Positions 18,743-26,838 of a stretch of DNA of 53,739 bases are shown here, piece by piece. The DNA comes from Hyphomonadaceae bacterium (GTDB taxonomy: Bacteria; Pseudomonadota; Alphaproteobacteria; Caulobacterales; Hyphomonadaceae). Each line of letters begins with the position of its first letter. Position 1 is the first letter of the stretch. The stretch covers positions 1-53,739 of the forward strand of contig JAIXRO010000088.1 in NCBI GenBank assembly GCA_027485145.1, in the 5' to 3' direction. Made by a program: the position numbers and the translations under genes. The notes beneath the pieces were generated by a model. The model was not told where the DNA came from and made no database searches. It saw nothing but the letters and a program-made list of their open reading frames with translations.

Positions 18743-18929
18743 CGGGATCACCTGGCAAACAAATCAGACACATGGAGCGCAGGGCAGGTCGCGCCACCGG
18801 GTGGTTTGTCACATGCAGCAGGATACGAAAATGCAGGTCGCCCAATGGGCGAGCGGATTGTTGCTCCTGGTGACGGGGATGCGTGATCGGCGGCAGCGTT
18901 GCCAAAACACCGGGCGCGGTCTGGCCGCT

Positions 18930-20306
18930 TTAGTTCCAGGGATTGAACCGGCGGGGTTTGCCGGGATCAATGAGGCTGCTGGGCGGCTCGCTCGGCAGGT
19001 CTTCGAACTCGATGCCCGGCCGCTGCGATACAAAAGGGTCGGCGACGGGCGCCTCATCCAGCGCCATCAAGTCCTGCTCTGGCAGGTCGAGTGTTCCGTC
19101 GATGATCGTCGGCGCGGCGGTCGCAGGTTTGGGCGGCGGGGGAACGCTGGCCGGTGGCGTCGCCGGATGGGTGGGCGTGCCGGATCTTTGCGCAGCACCG
19201 AGACCGAAGCCGAAAGGAATGGATGACAGGGAAATCGGCTGCGCCAATGTCGGTGTCGCCAGCGTTGGCTCGGAAGGCGATTCCTGGATTGCCGCAGGTT
19301 GCACCGGGATTTCCGGCTGAGGCTCGGGTGCGACCACCGGTTCCGGTGCGACCGGCGGCGCTTCCAGGGTTTCGGTTTCCACGTGTTCGGCAGCGACTTC
19401 GGCCGCGAACGGCTCGGGGGCGGGTTCTGCGGCGGGTGCCTCCGCAACCTGCATTTCTGTGGCCGTTTCAGCGGACGGTTCGCCCGAGGAGGGGAAGAAT
19501 GCGCCGAACGTGCCGAATGACCCCGGCTCTTCGGCGAGTGGCTCGACCTCAACCGAGGCCGCGGGTTCTTCCGCTGCAAATACGGCGGCCGGCGCGATTT
19601 CGGGTTCTCGTTCGGGTTCTGGCTCGGGCCCGGGGGCAAGTTCTGGCGCGGGCTCAGGCTCGACCAGGACCGGAGCCTCAGGCTCGATGACCGCTTGGAC
19701 GATTTCAGGTTCCGGTGAGGCCACGGATTCGGGTGGGGCGGCCAGTTCGCTGACAGCGTCCTCGACGGGTGACGTCTCCGCCGCCATGACTGGCGCAGGT
19801 TCTGGCTCAGGCGTCTCAGCGGGGGGCGCGGCGCCGCCGTTGATCTGGTCCGCGAGCGTGGCGACCGCAGCCGTGATGGCGGTTTCGCTCTCGATCAAGG
19901 CGGTTTCGTCCGTGGTCGAATCCGGCGCATCTCCGCCAAGATCCGGCACCGGCCAAACGGGCGCCGCGTCTTCGACCGCCTCGAGGCCGGCGAGAAGCGT
20001 GCTGATCGCCTTTTCCGTTCCGCGGGCATGCCGGTGCGCGTCCCGGTAGAGTTCCGCGATGAACCGGGCATACGGCCGTCCCTGTGCGTCGAGTTCATCC
20101 ACGAACTCGTCCGGCAGGCAGGATTCGATCTCGCGGCCCATGCCATCCGTCAGCAAAACGGCATGCGGCTCAGGCGTGATCACCACCCGGTAGCCTTCGG
20201 TGTCATGCACAACGGTTGCGTTTTCGCCTTCGGTCCACGCGACCCTTTGCCGGCGCGTCATATCGCTGAGCTTGTCGATCAGGCGCTTGGTGGAGGGATG
20301 CAGCAT
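18930..20306 (-). CDS. Protein with conserved N-terminal domain and long Pro/Glu/Ala-rich region
   Basis: A 458-residue protein. Residues 1-105 form a compact domain (MLHPSTKRLIDKLSDM, RRQRVAWTEGE, DGMGREIESCLPDEFVDELD, then YARFIAELYRDAHRHARG). Most of the rest (about 110-430) is low complexity, with repeated Glu-Pro, Ala-Pro and Val-Ala-Pro-Glu units and a strongly acidic character. The last 30 residues are again more ordered (GIEFEDLPSEPPSSLIDPGK). There is no signal peptide or membrane helix, so it is likely cytoplasmic and intrinsically disordered in the middle. The ATG at 20306 has AAGGAAAG upstream. I recognise no family. Confidence 0.8.
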   Translation of the reverse strand: MLHPSTKRLIDKLSDMTRRQRVAWTEGENATVVHDTEGYRVVITPEPHAVLLTDGMGREIESCLPDEFVDELDAQGRPYARFIAELYRDAHRHARGTEKAISTLLAGLEAVEDAAPVWPVPDLGGDAPDSTTDETALIESETAITAAVATLADQINGGAAPPAETPEPEPAPVMAAETSPVEDAVSELAAPPESVASPEPEIVQAVIEPEAPVLVEPEPAPELAPGPEPEPEREPEIAPAAVFAAEEPAASVEVEPLAEEPGSFGTFGAFFPSSGEPSAETATEMQVAEAPAAEPAPEPFAAEVAAEHVETETLEAPPVAPEPVVAPEPQPEIPVQPAAIQESPSEPTLATPTLAQPISLSSIPFGFGLGAAQRSGTPTHPATPPASVPPPPKPATAAPTIIDGTLDLPEQDLMALDEAPVADPFVSQRPGIEFEDLPSEPPSSLIDPGKPRRFNPWN

Positions 20307-20418
20307 TGCGGCGCGCTTTCCTTGGAGGAGGCGAATGTTACGACTGCGTCAGGTTAGCCCGCCCCGCAACAAGTTTCAAACCTTTGAAGTGCCTAAACTA
20401 CACCTGCGCCGCCGCGCA

Positions 20419-21588
20419 TCAGCCCGGCGAAGGAGCGGGGACCGGAGGGTAGAAACTCATTTGCGCCAGCGGCGGCGCGCCGGTCTGGTCGGTCCGAAAG
20501 TAGAGGGAGAAATACGGCGGGGCGTCGCTGGACTTGCAGGTGATCGAGAATTCTGCGCCCGCGCCGTGTGTCTCGCAGCTCGCCAGCTCTTCCTGCCTGA
20601 GATCGCTGTAGCGAGTCGTGCCGACGCGGATGCCGTTGGGACCTTCGACGGTTGGATCATTGGTGCGCACCCGGCCCACGAAACCGCGTGACCAGTCGGC
20701 CTCGACGATAAATCGCGGCTCCCCGGTTCCGGGTGTTCTCACCTGGAAGACCGGTTCGGCCGTGGCGCCTTCGCCGTCTATTGTGGACACGACAGTATGG
20801 CCCGGAAACGCCGTTTCGATGGCGGCGAGCGTGAAGGGTGTCGTGCCGGTGATGCCCATGACGCCGGCGGGTCCCATCATGGGGCCTTGTGCATTCCCAA
20901 CGGTTTTCTTCACGCGCGCGACATCGCGAAGGAAGTCCTTCACCGGGTCTTCGCCGGCGACCGACAAGTCCGTCCGGAAACCGCGCACGACGCCGTCTGG
21001 CGAGACGAGCAGATAGGTGGGCGTCCAGCTGATCTTGAGGGCTTCGCGCAGGCTGCCATCGGTATCGAGCACGGTGGGAAGGACGTAGCCTGCCGCTTCG
21101 AAGTAGGCTTCGAGCGAGCCATACTTGCCGAACATTTCCGCCGGCGTTGCACGCGCCTTGCTGGCCGGGACATGGATCGACACGAAATCGAGATCCGGGT
21201 CTTGGGCGATCGCCCGTCCGAGGGCGGCGACGTATGGGCCGTCGGCCACACAGTCGCTGCACCAGGCGCCCCAGATGTCGATCACGGTCCAGCGGTTGAG
21301 CGCGGCCGACTCAAACATCGTGCCGTCTGCCATCGTTGCCGAGAACTCCGGCAGCTTTTCGCCCAGAAGGGCGTAGCTGAACGGGCGGTCGTTGGCATCT
21401 CGCAGCACGCCATCGCCCTTGGTGTCGGCGGCGCCATCTGGCGGCGGGGCGTTCACCGTCAGGAAGTCCGTGGCTTCGATCGTTGTGGTGGCTTCTGCCG
21501 GGGCGGGATCCTCCGGTCCGGACAGGCCTGCGGCGCCGCAGGCGGCGATCAGGCAACAGACGGACAAGGCAACCAAGGGACGCAGCAT
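20419..21588 (-). CDS. TlpA-like thioredoxin-fold lipoprotein with extra C-terminal domain
   Basis: A 389-residue protein with a lipoprotein signal ending LIAAC (Cys17). Residues about 75-225 form a thioredoxin-like domain of the TlpA/ResA/peroxiredoxin type (LPEFSATMADGTMFESA, then WGAWCSDC with Cys110 and Cys113). The redox pair should sit in the periplasm facing disulfide or cytochrome substrates. Residues 230-389 form an additional domain I do not recognise, with a cysteine pair (ELASCETHG and SITCKS). The ATG at 21588 is 10 bases after AGGAG; a TTG three codons upstream is the alternative. The next minus-strand gene, 18930-20306, begins 112 bases downstream. Confidence 0.85.
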   Translation of the reverse strand: MLRPLVALSVCCLIAACGAAGLSGPEDPAPAEATTTIEATDFLTVNAPPPDGAADTKGDGVLRDANDRPFSYALLGEKLPEFSATMADGTMFESAALNRWTVIDIWGAWCSDCVADGPYVAALGRAIAQDPDLDFVSIHVPASKARATPAEMFGKYGSLEAYFEAAGYVLPTVLDTDGSLREALKISWTPTYLLVSPDGVVRGFRTDLSVAGEDPVKDFLRDVARVKKTVGNAQGPMMGPAGVMGITGTTPFTLAAIETAFPGHTVVSTIDGEGATAEPVFQVRTPGTGEPRFIVEADWSRGFVGRVRTNDPTVEGPNGIRVGTTRYSDLRQEELASCETHGAGAEFSITCKSSDAPPYFSLYFRTDQTGAPPLAQMSFYPPVPAPSPG

Positions 21589-21666
21589 CAAATGCAAACT
21601 CCTGACGGGATGTCCCCTGTGGCATGAGCCTCAGGCGCAAAGAAGGCAATACGGCTCGAAACAGAT

Positions 21667-21690
21667 AGGGCGGCCCCATGGGACCGCCCC
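21667..21690 (-). terminator. Weak hairpin downstream of thiolase gene
   Basis: GGGCGG at 21668-21673 pairs with CCGCCC at 21684-21689, just beyond the thiolase stop on the minus strand. The following bases (TATCTGTTTCG) are only mildly T-rich, so termination strength is doubtful. Confidence 0.4.
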
Positions 21691-21717
21691 TCCATCATTC
21701 CAGTGTCGCGTGAGAGA

Positions 21718-22926
21718 TCAGTTATAGATCTCGAACAGGCCGGCTGCGCCCATGCCGCCGCCGATGCACATGGTGACGACGCCCCACTTCGCCTTGCGGC
21801 GCTGGCCTTCCAGCAGGAGCGAGCCGGTGCAGCGGGCGCCGGTCATGCCAAAGGGGTGGCCGATCGAGATCGAGCCGCCGTTGACATTGTATTTCTCGGG
21901 ATCGATGCCGAGACGATCGCGCGAATAGAGGCACTGCGACGCGAAGGCTTCGTTCAGTTCCCACAGGTCGATGTCGTCCACTTTGAGGCCGTGACGCTCC
22001 AGAAGGCGCGGAACGGCGAAGACCGGGCCGATGCCCATCTCATCCGGGTCACAACCCGCGACGTTGAAACCGGCAAAACGACCGAGCGGCTTCAGGCCGC
22101 GCTTGGCGGCTTCCTTGGCTTCCATGACGAGCACGGCGGCGGCGCCATCCGACAGCTGCGACGCGTTGCCGGCGGTGACGTACTTGCCCTGCTTGACTTG
22201 CTGACCGCCCGAAAAGACAGGTGGCAGGCCTGCAAGGCTTTCATACGTGGTACCCGGGCGATTGCAGTCGTCCTTGTCGGCGAGAATCTCCTGAAAGGTT
22301 TCCTCACCGGTTTCCTTGTTCACGATTTTCATCCGGGCTTTCAGGGGCACAATCTCCTGCGCCATGTAACCCTTCTTCTGGAATTCGGCGGTGCGGCGCT
22401 GGCTCTCGGCCGAATACTGATCCTGATACTCGCGCGACACGCCATAGCGCTCGGCGACGATTTCAGCTGTCTCGATCATCGTCATCCAGATTGCCGGCCA
22501 TTTCGCGGCCAGTTCCGGCTCATAGTAGCGGAAAGTGTTGGTATGACCCGAGCGCGAGACCAGGCTCAGGCTCTCGACGCCGCCGCCGACGGTGACAGAT
22601 GCGCCCTCGTTGATGACCGTGTGAGCCGCGTTGGCAATGGCTTGCAGGCCCGACGAACAGAAGCGGTTGATCGTGGCGCCGGAAACGCTCGACGGGCAGC
22701 CGGCTTGCAGCGCGGCGTTGCGGGCGACGTTGTGGCCGGTGGCGCCTTCGGGCGTTGCACAGCCGAGGAACACATCTTCGACAGCGTCGGCTTCGACACC
22801 GGCGCGCTCCAGCGCCCCCTTGATGGCATGGCCGGCCATCGTGATGCCGTGCGTGTCATTGAGGGCTCCCCGGCTGGCCTTGGTCAGGGCAGTACGGGCG
22901 GTAGAGACGATAACGGCTTCGCGCAT
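21718..22926 (-). CDS. Acetyl-CoA acetyltransferase (thiolase)
   Basis: A 402-residue thiolase. The nucleophilic Cys90 lies in NRFCSSGLQ, NEAF is at 325-328, the catalytic His357 is in GHPFGMTGAR and the second catalytic Cys387 is in CIGGGMGAA. It cleaves 3-ketoacyl-CoA with CoA or condenses acetyl-CoA. The sequence fits the degradative/3-ketoacyl-CoA thiolase (FadA-like) branch about as well as acetoacetyl-CoA thiolase, and chain length cannot be decided here. The ATG at 22926 has GGAGGA upstream; the frame stays open 13 codons further. It stands alone but fits with the acyl-CoA dehydrogenase at 26839 and ligase at 52807. Confidence 0.95.
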   Translation of the reverse strand: MREAVIVSTARTALTKASRGALNDTHGITMAGHAIKGALERAGVEADAVEDVFLGCATPEGATGHNVARNAALQAGCPSSVSGATINRFCSSGLQAIANAAHTVINEGASVTVGGGVESLSLVSRSGHTNTFRYYEPELAAKWPAIWMTMIETAEIVAERYGVSREYQDQYSAESQRRTAEFQKKGYMAQEIVPLKARMKIVNKETGEETFQEILADKDDCNRPGTTYESLAGLPPVFSGGQQVKQGKYVTAGNASQLSDGAAAVLVMEAKEAAKRGLKPLGRFAGFNVAGCDPDEMGIGPVFAVPRLLERHGLKVDDIDLWELNEAFASQCLYSRDRLGIDPEKYNVNGGSISIGHPFGMTGARCTGSLLLEGQRRKAKWGVVTMCIGGGMGAAGLFEIYN

Positions 22927-23027
22927 GGCTTCCTCCAGAATGTTTGGCGTCGAGTTGCGGCGCACCGTAACGATTGCAACTGGCCCGCGCCAGACTTCCC
23001 TTAACGTAAAGGGAGCCTTTCAAATGA

Positions 23028-23055
23028 AAACACCCGCCCGGCAGACCCGGGCGGG
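23028..23055 (-). terminator. Rho-independent terminator of pckA
   Basis: CCCGCCCGG at 23033-23041 pairs perfectly with CCGGGCGGG at 23047-23055 around a 5-base loop. On the minus strand the stem is followed by TGTTTTCATTT. It lies 27 bases beyond the pckA stop. Confidence 0.88.
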
Positions 23056-23081
23056 TTGATCTTGTCACGAAAGTTGCGGGA

Positions 23082-24674
23082 TCAGGCGGTGATCTTGGCT
23101 TTCGGCGCAGCGGCTTTGACGGCCTCGTCCACATAGGCTTCGAACTTCGCGAAGTTCTCGACGAACATGTCGGCAAGTTTCGCCGCCTGTGCGTCATAGG
23201 CGGCCGGGTCAGCCCAGGTCGAACGCGGGTCGAGGATTTTCGAGTCCACGCCCGGAACAGAGACCGGAACCATGAAACCGAACGTCTCGTCCTTGCGGAA
23301 CTGGACGGTGTTCAGGGAGCCATCGAGCGCCGCGTTGAGCAGGGCGCGGGTTGCCTTGATCGGCATCCGGTTGCCCTGGCCGTAGGGGCCGCCCGTCCAG
23401 CCGGTCGAGACCAGCCAGCAATCAACGTCGTATTTCGCGATCAGGCGGCGGAGGAGATTTCCGTACTCGGACGGATGGCGCGGCATGAACGGACCGCCGA
23501 AGCAGGTCGAGAAGGTCGCCGAAGGTTCGGTCACGCCCTTTTCGGTGCCGGCAACGCGCGCGGTGTAGCCGGACAGGAAGTGATACATCGCCTGGGCGGG
23601 TGTCAGCTTCGCGATCGGGGGCATGATGCCATAGGCGTCAGCCGTCAGCATGATGAGGTTTTTCGGCTGGCCGCAGCGGCCGGTCAGCGAGGCATTCGGG
23701 ATCGCTTCGATCGGATAGGCGCCGCGCGAGTTTTCAGCGAGCGCCGCCGAGTCGAGATCGAGTTCGCGCGTGGTGGCGTCCATCACGACGTTCTCGAGCA
23801 CCGTGCCCCACTGTTTGGTGGTCGCGTAGATTTCAGGCTCGGCTTCGGCCGACAGCTTGATCATCTTGGCATAGCAGCCGCCTTCGAAGTTGAAGAGGCC
23901 GTTCTCGGACCAGCCATGCTCGTCGTCGCCGATCAGCGTACGCGAGGCATCGGCCGAAAGCGTCGTCTTGCCCGTACCGGACAGGCCGAAGAAGATGGCC
24001 GCGTCGTCCTTGTCGGAGGTGTTGACCGAGCAGTGCATCGGCATGACGCCCTGGTCGGGGAGCAGGTAGTTGAGGATCGTGAAGACCGATTTCTTGGTCT
24101 CGCCGGCATAGGACGTGCCGCCGATCAGGATGAGGCGCTTGGCGAAGTTGACGGCAATCACCGTCTCGGAACGCGTGCCGTGCTTGGCCGGGTCGGCGCG
24201 GAAGCTCGGGCAATTGATGATCGTGAAGCCAGTGCGGAACGACTTGGCTTCATCCGTGGTCGGAAGACGCAGGAGGTGCCGGATGAACAGCGAGTGCCAG
24301 GCGAACTCTGTCACTACCGTTACGGGCACGCGGTAGTCGAGGTCTGCGCCGCCGAAGAGGTCTTGCGAGTAAACGTCCTGTTTCGACAGGTGCGCTTTGA
24401 AGTCTGCCCACAGAGCATCGAAGTGCGCGGGCGACATGGCGGCATTGTTGTCCCACCAGACAGTGTTTTCGGTCAGCTCGTCGCGCACCGTGAATTTGTC
24501 TTTCGCCGAACGGCCGGTGTGTTGTCCGGTTTCGACCACGAGCGCTCCGCCCTTCGCAACGCGCGCTTCGCCAGCAGCGACCGCCGTTTCGTAAAGCCGG
24601 GCCTCGTTCCAGTTCTTGCGGACCGATTTCGGACGAACGCCCAACTCGGAAAGGATTGCTACAGTATCGCTCAT
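23082..24674 (-). CDS. pckA: Phosphoenolpyruvate carboxykinase (ATP)
   Basis: A 530-residue ATP-dependent PEP carboxykinase, which converts oxaloacetate and ATP to PEP, CO2 and ADP, the first committed step of gluconeogenesis. Characteristic motifs are [14 protein letters not shown], the P-loop [15 protein letters not shown] and the HGTRSE segment. Length is typical for the ATP form. Upstream (24675-24870) is a 196-base gap that should hold its promoter; a TTGACA-like hexamer occurs there on the minus strand (24837-24842) but without a good -10. The chvI-chvG genes that often neighbour alphaproteobacterial pckA are absent here. Confidence 0.97.
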   Translation of the reverse strand: MSDTVAILSELGVRPKSVRKNWNEARLYETAVAAGEARVAKGGALVVETGQHTGRSAKDKFTVRDELTENTVWWDNNAAMSPAHFDALWADFKAHLSKQDVYSQDLFGGADLDYRVPVTVVTEFAWHSLFIRHLLRLPTTDEAKSFRTGFTIINCPSFRADPAKHGTRSETVIAVNFAKRLILIGGTSYAGETKKSVFTILNYLLPDQGVMPMHCSVNTSDKDDAAIFFGLSGTGKTTLSADASRTLIGDDEHGWSENGLFNFEGGCYAKMIKLSAEAEPEIYATTKQWGTVLENVVMDATTRELDLDSAALAENSRGAYPIEAIPNASLTGRCGQPKNLIMLTADAYGIMPPIAKLTPAQAMYHFLSGYTARVAGTEKGVTEPSATFSTCFGGPFMPRHPSEYGNLLRRLIAKYDVDCWLVSTGWTGGPYGQGNRMPIKATRALLNAALDGSLNTVQFRKDETFGFMVPVSVPGVDSKILDPRSTWADPAAYDAQAAKLADMFVENFAKFEAYVDEAVKAAAPKAKITA

Positions 24675-24870
24675 GTCACCCTCGTTTTTAGCGATTTTAC
24701 TTGGCCACCCCGGGCCTAGTTACCCCGCGCCAGATAGCGCTGGGCGTGAACGATTTGCAACATCCATGCCGGGTAGAAGTCGAACATTTGACCAATACTT
24801 GAGCAGCAAAACCGCGCAAATAAAAATGTCCACCGGTGTCAAATACTCGCTGCGTTTATGCTGCGCTGCG

Positions 24871-25275
24871 TCATGTCCGAAGCGAGGCCATGTAGCACAA
24901 AACGGGCGTGGTCAGGTTTTCCGGCAGGGCGTCCAGACTGAACCAGCCCCATCCGCCGTGTTTCTCGGGTTCCAGATTCTGGGGCTCGCCGCTGCGGATT
25001 CGCGCTTCATAAACCGGGGCGATCCAGTGGCGCCCATCGCCGCGATCGATGGTTTCGGCGATGCAGGCGAGTCCGAGGATTTCGATATCGATGCCAAGTT
25101 CCTCGGCGATCTCCCGCCGCGCCGTGTCCTCGGCCCGTTCGCCGAAATCGATCTTGCCGCCGGCGAGGCCCCAGGCGCCGGCTTCAGGCTCTCTTAAACG
25201 CTGGAGCAGGAGCAGCCGGCCTTCGCCGTCGCGGATCGCGGCGCCACAACCCGCTTCGGGTTTGCGCTCGGTCAC
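24871..25275 (-). CDS. Nudix hydrolase
   Basis: A 134-residue Nudix protein. The box is complete: Gly40, Glu46, then Arg54-Glu55-Ile56-Ala57-Glu58-Glu59-Leu60-Gly61, matching GX5EX7REUXEEXGU. Such enzymes hydrolyse nucleoside diphosphates linked to another group; this length and the LLLLQR start suggest a nucleotide-sanitising or ADP-ribose type, unresolved. The GTG at 25275 overlaps the stop of the haloalkane dehalogenase gene (GTGA, 25272-25275), a coupling arrangement, so this start is preferred to one further upstream inside that gene. Confidence 0.92.
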   Translation of the reverse strand: MTERKPEAGCGAAIRDGEGRLLLLQRLREPEAGAWGLAGGKIDFGERAEDTARREIAEELGIDIEILGLACIAETIDRGDGRHWIAPVYEARIRSGEPQNLEPEKHGGWGWFSLDALPENLTTPVLCYMASLRT

Positions 25276-26174
25276 GTGCCGCCGAAGGCGGCTATCGCCG
25301 CCTTCGCAATCTCTTCGCCCCATTCCTGCACGAAGTGCCCGCCGTCCGGAATGATCATGGGCTCAGGGCAGTTCCGGATCTGGCCGCGCAGCGCCTGCAT
25401 GTGCGTCAGTCCGAGCACCGGATCCTGCGCGCCGACCGCCATGAAGCTTGGTCCCGTCCAGTCTTTCGCCCACCATTCGGCCGCCCGCCGGGACACCTCG
25501 ACACCCTCCATGCCGGGCGCGACCATCACGAGTTCCGGGAAGCGGCGTACGCCCGCCTTGTAGCTGGCATCCGGATAAGGCGCGGCATAGGCGGCGGCCT
25601 CGGCGTCTGACAGGATGGGGCTCGCGCGCTGCATCAGCGCGGCGATATCGAGATCGGGCTGGGTGCGGTTGAACGCCTTCCAGGCTTCGAAGCCCGGGCC
25701 CGGGGACTGGCCGACGGCGATCGTCGTGTTCATCACGATGAGCCGCTCGAACCGTTCCGGCATGTCCGGAGGAATCGTCAGGCCGAGCAGTCCGCCCCAG
25801 TCCTGAACGACCAGCGTGATGCGCGTCAGATCCAGGTGCCGGATCAGCGCCAGCATCATGTTCCGGTGGAAGTTGAATGTGTACGCCGCCTCGTCCACCG
25901 GCTTGTCGGAGCGCCCGAACCCCAGCCAGTCCGGCGCAATCACGCGCCCGCCGCTGCCAGCGAAGACCGGAATCATCTTGCGGTACAGATAGCTCCAGCT
26001 TGGCTGGCCGTGCAGGCACAGGAATGTCCTGGCTGCATCGGTCGGGCCTTCGTCAATGTAGTGAACGCGCAGTCCTTCATAGCCCGCCAGATTGTCCGCA
26101 TAGTGCGGCGCGAAATCGTAGCCGGGCAGGTTGTTGAAGCGGTCATCGGGGGTGCGTTTCGCGCTGAGGGTCAT
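25272..26174 (-). CDS. Haloalkane dehalogenase, DhlA/DhmA type (HLD-I)
   Basis: A 300-residue alpha/beta hydrolase with the full haloalkane dehalogenase set by alignment to Xanthobacter DhlA from memory: nucleophile Asp125 and halide Trp126 in VVQDWGG, cap Trp165 in EAWKAF, acid Asp251 in QDPVLG and base His280 in DGGHFVQEWGEE. The cap stretch LSDAEAAAYAAPYPDASYKAG is strongly DhlA-like. The oxyanion-loop motif reads HGQPSW rather than HGEPTW. It would split carbon-halogen bonds to an alcohol plus halide. No other dehalogenation genes adjoin it, so natural substrates could be marine halogenated compounds. The Nudix gene follows in a coupled overlap. Confidence 0.9.
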   Translation of the reverse strand: MTLSAKRTPDDRFNNLPGYDFAPHYADNLAGYEGLRVHYIDEGPTDAARTFLCLHGQPSWSYLYRKMIPVFAGSGGRVIAPDWLGFGRSDKPVDEAAYTFNFHRNMMLALIRHLDLTRITLVVQDWGGLLGLTIPPDMPERFERLIVMNTTIAVGQSPGPGFEAWKAFNRTQPDLDIAALMQRASPILSDAEAAAYAAPYPDASYKAGVRRFPELVMVAPGMEGVEVSRRAAEWWAKDWTGPSFMAVGAQDPVLGLTHMQALRGQIRNCPEPMIIPDGGHFVQEWGEEIAKAAIAAFGGT

Positions 26175-26236
26175 GGACTGAGGCCTTTGGATGGAGATCA
26201 GGACATTCGGCCGGGCCGGGGCGGCGACGCAACAAC

Positions 26237-26268
26237 AAAAAAGGCCGCCAAGCGTTTGCCTGGCGGCC
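26237..26268 (-). terminator. Rho-independent terminator after the 26296-26595 gene
   Basis: GGCCGCCA at 26243-26250 pairs with TGGCGGCC at 26261-26268 around a 10-base loop. On the minus strand it ends in a run of six T (complement of 26237-26242), 28 bases beyond the gene's stop. Confidence 0.92.
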
Positions 26269-26295
26269 CGAGGTGAGGCTTGGAGAGGCGAAGAC

Positions 26296-26595
26296 TTACT
26301 TCTTCGCGGAGGCGTTGCACTCGGTGAGCTGCTCAGCCGTCAGTTCGGATTTCGTGTTGCGCAGGGCGGTCAGTTCGCCGACTTCCTTGGCGATCTTCTT
26401 GCAGATGCGAACGGTCGGCGCCTTGCGGTCGAGCTCTGCGGTGCACTTGGTGCCTTCGCAGGACCAGACGACGCTCTCGGCGATGATGCGCTTTTCCTTG
26501 ACCGGGTTGACGGTCTCGAAGGTGTAGGAGTTGCTGGCGAAAGCAGGAGCAGCGATGGCTGCGAATGCGGCGGCGGCAATGATGGAACGGAGCAT
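26296..26595 (-). CDS. Small secreted protein (CC_3452-like)
   Basis: A 99-residue protein with a signal peptide MLRSIIAAAAFAAIAAPAFA. The mature part carries Cys residues in SCEGTKC, RICKKIAKEVG and LTECNA, suggesting two disulfides in the periplasm. The pattern resembles the uncharacterised CC_3452 family of alphaproteobacteria, from memory rather than a search. The ATG at 26595 is chosen for the signal peptide; an ATG 12 codons upstream would put charged residues in front of it. A strong terminator follows, so it is a single-gene unit. Confidence 0.85.
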   Translation of the reverse strand: MLRSIIAAAAFAAIAAPAFASNSYTFETVNPVKEKRIIAESVVWSCEGTKCTAELDRKAPTVRICKKIAKEVGELTALRNTKSELTAEQLTECNASAKK

Positions 26596-26669
26596 GGGAG
26601 GGTGCCTTATCGTCCGGGGTTGAAACTGCATGCGGTGGTCAGGCTTTTTGGCCTGCTTCGTTGACTATA

Positions 26670-26696
26670 GAACGCTGAATAATTCGTCAAGCGTTC
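26670..26696. promoter_or_regulatory. Operator-like inverted repeat upstream of acyl-CoA dehydrogenase
   Basis: GAACGCT at 26670-26676 and AGCGTTC at 26690-26696 are perfect inverted arms 13 bases apart. A second, wider inverted pair, AATAATTC at 26678-26685 and GAATTATT at 26712-26719, is interleaved with it. The site lies between divergent genes starting at 26595 and 26839, so either could be controlled. Confidence 0.45.
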
Positions 26697-26838
26697 AGAG
26701 TGCTCAATTCAGAATTATTGGAGAACGGTTCGTTCCATATGCTGCAGTGCAGCATTCGCCTTGCCCCGGCGGCACAAATTGCCGCCTCGCCTGACAGGCG
26801 TATGGTGACCTGAAAGCCGCGACGCAATGGAGGAAACC

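Noticed and set aside
18743-18929. Cobalamin riboswitch before the TonB receptor
   Set aside because: I looked for the conserved B12-box sequence and stems in the minus-strand leader and did not find them.
24675-24870. Clear promoter of pckA
   Set aside because: A TTGACA-like hexamer is present at 24837-24842 (minus strand), but no acceptable -10 lies at 16-18 bases, so I did not list it as a feature.
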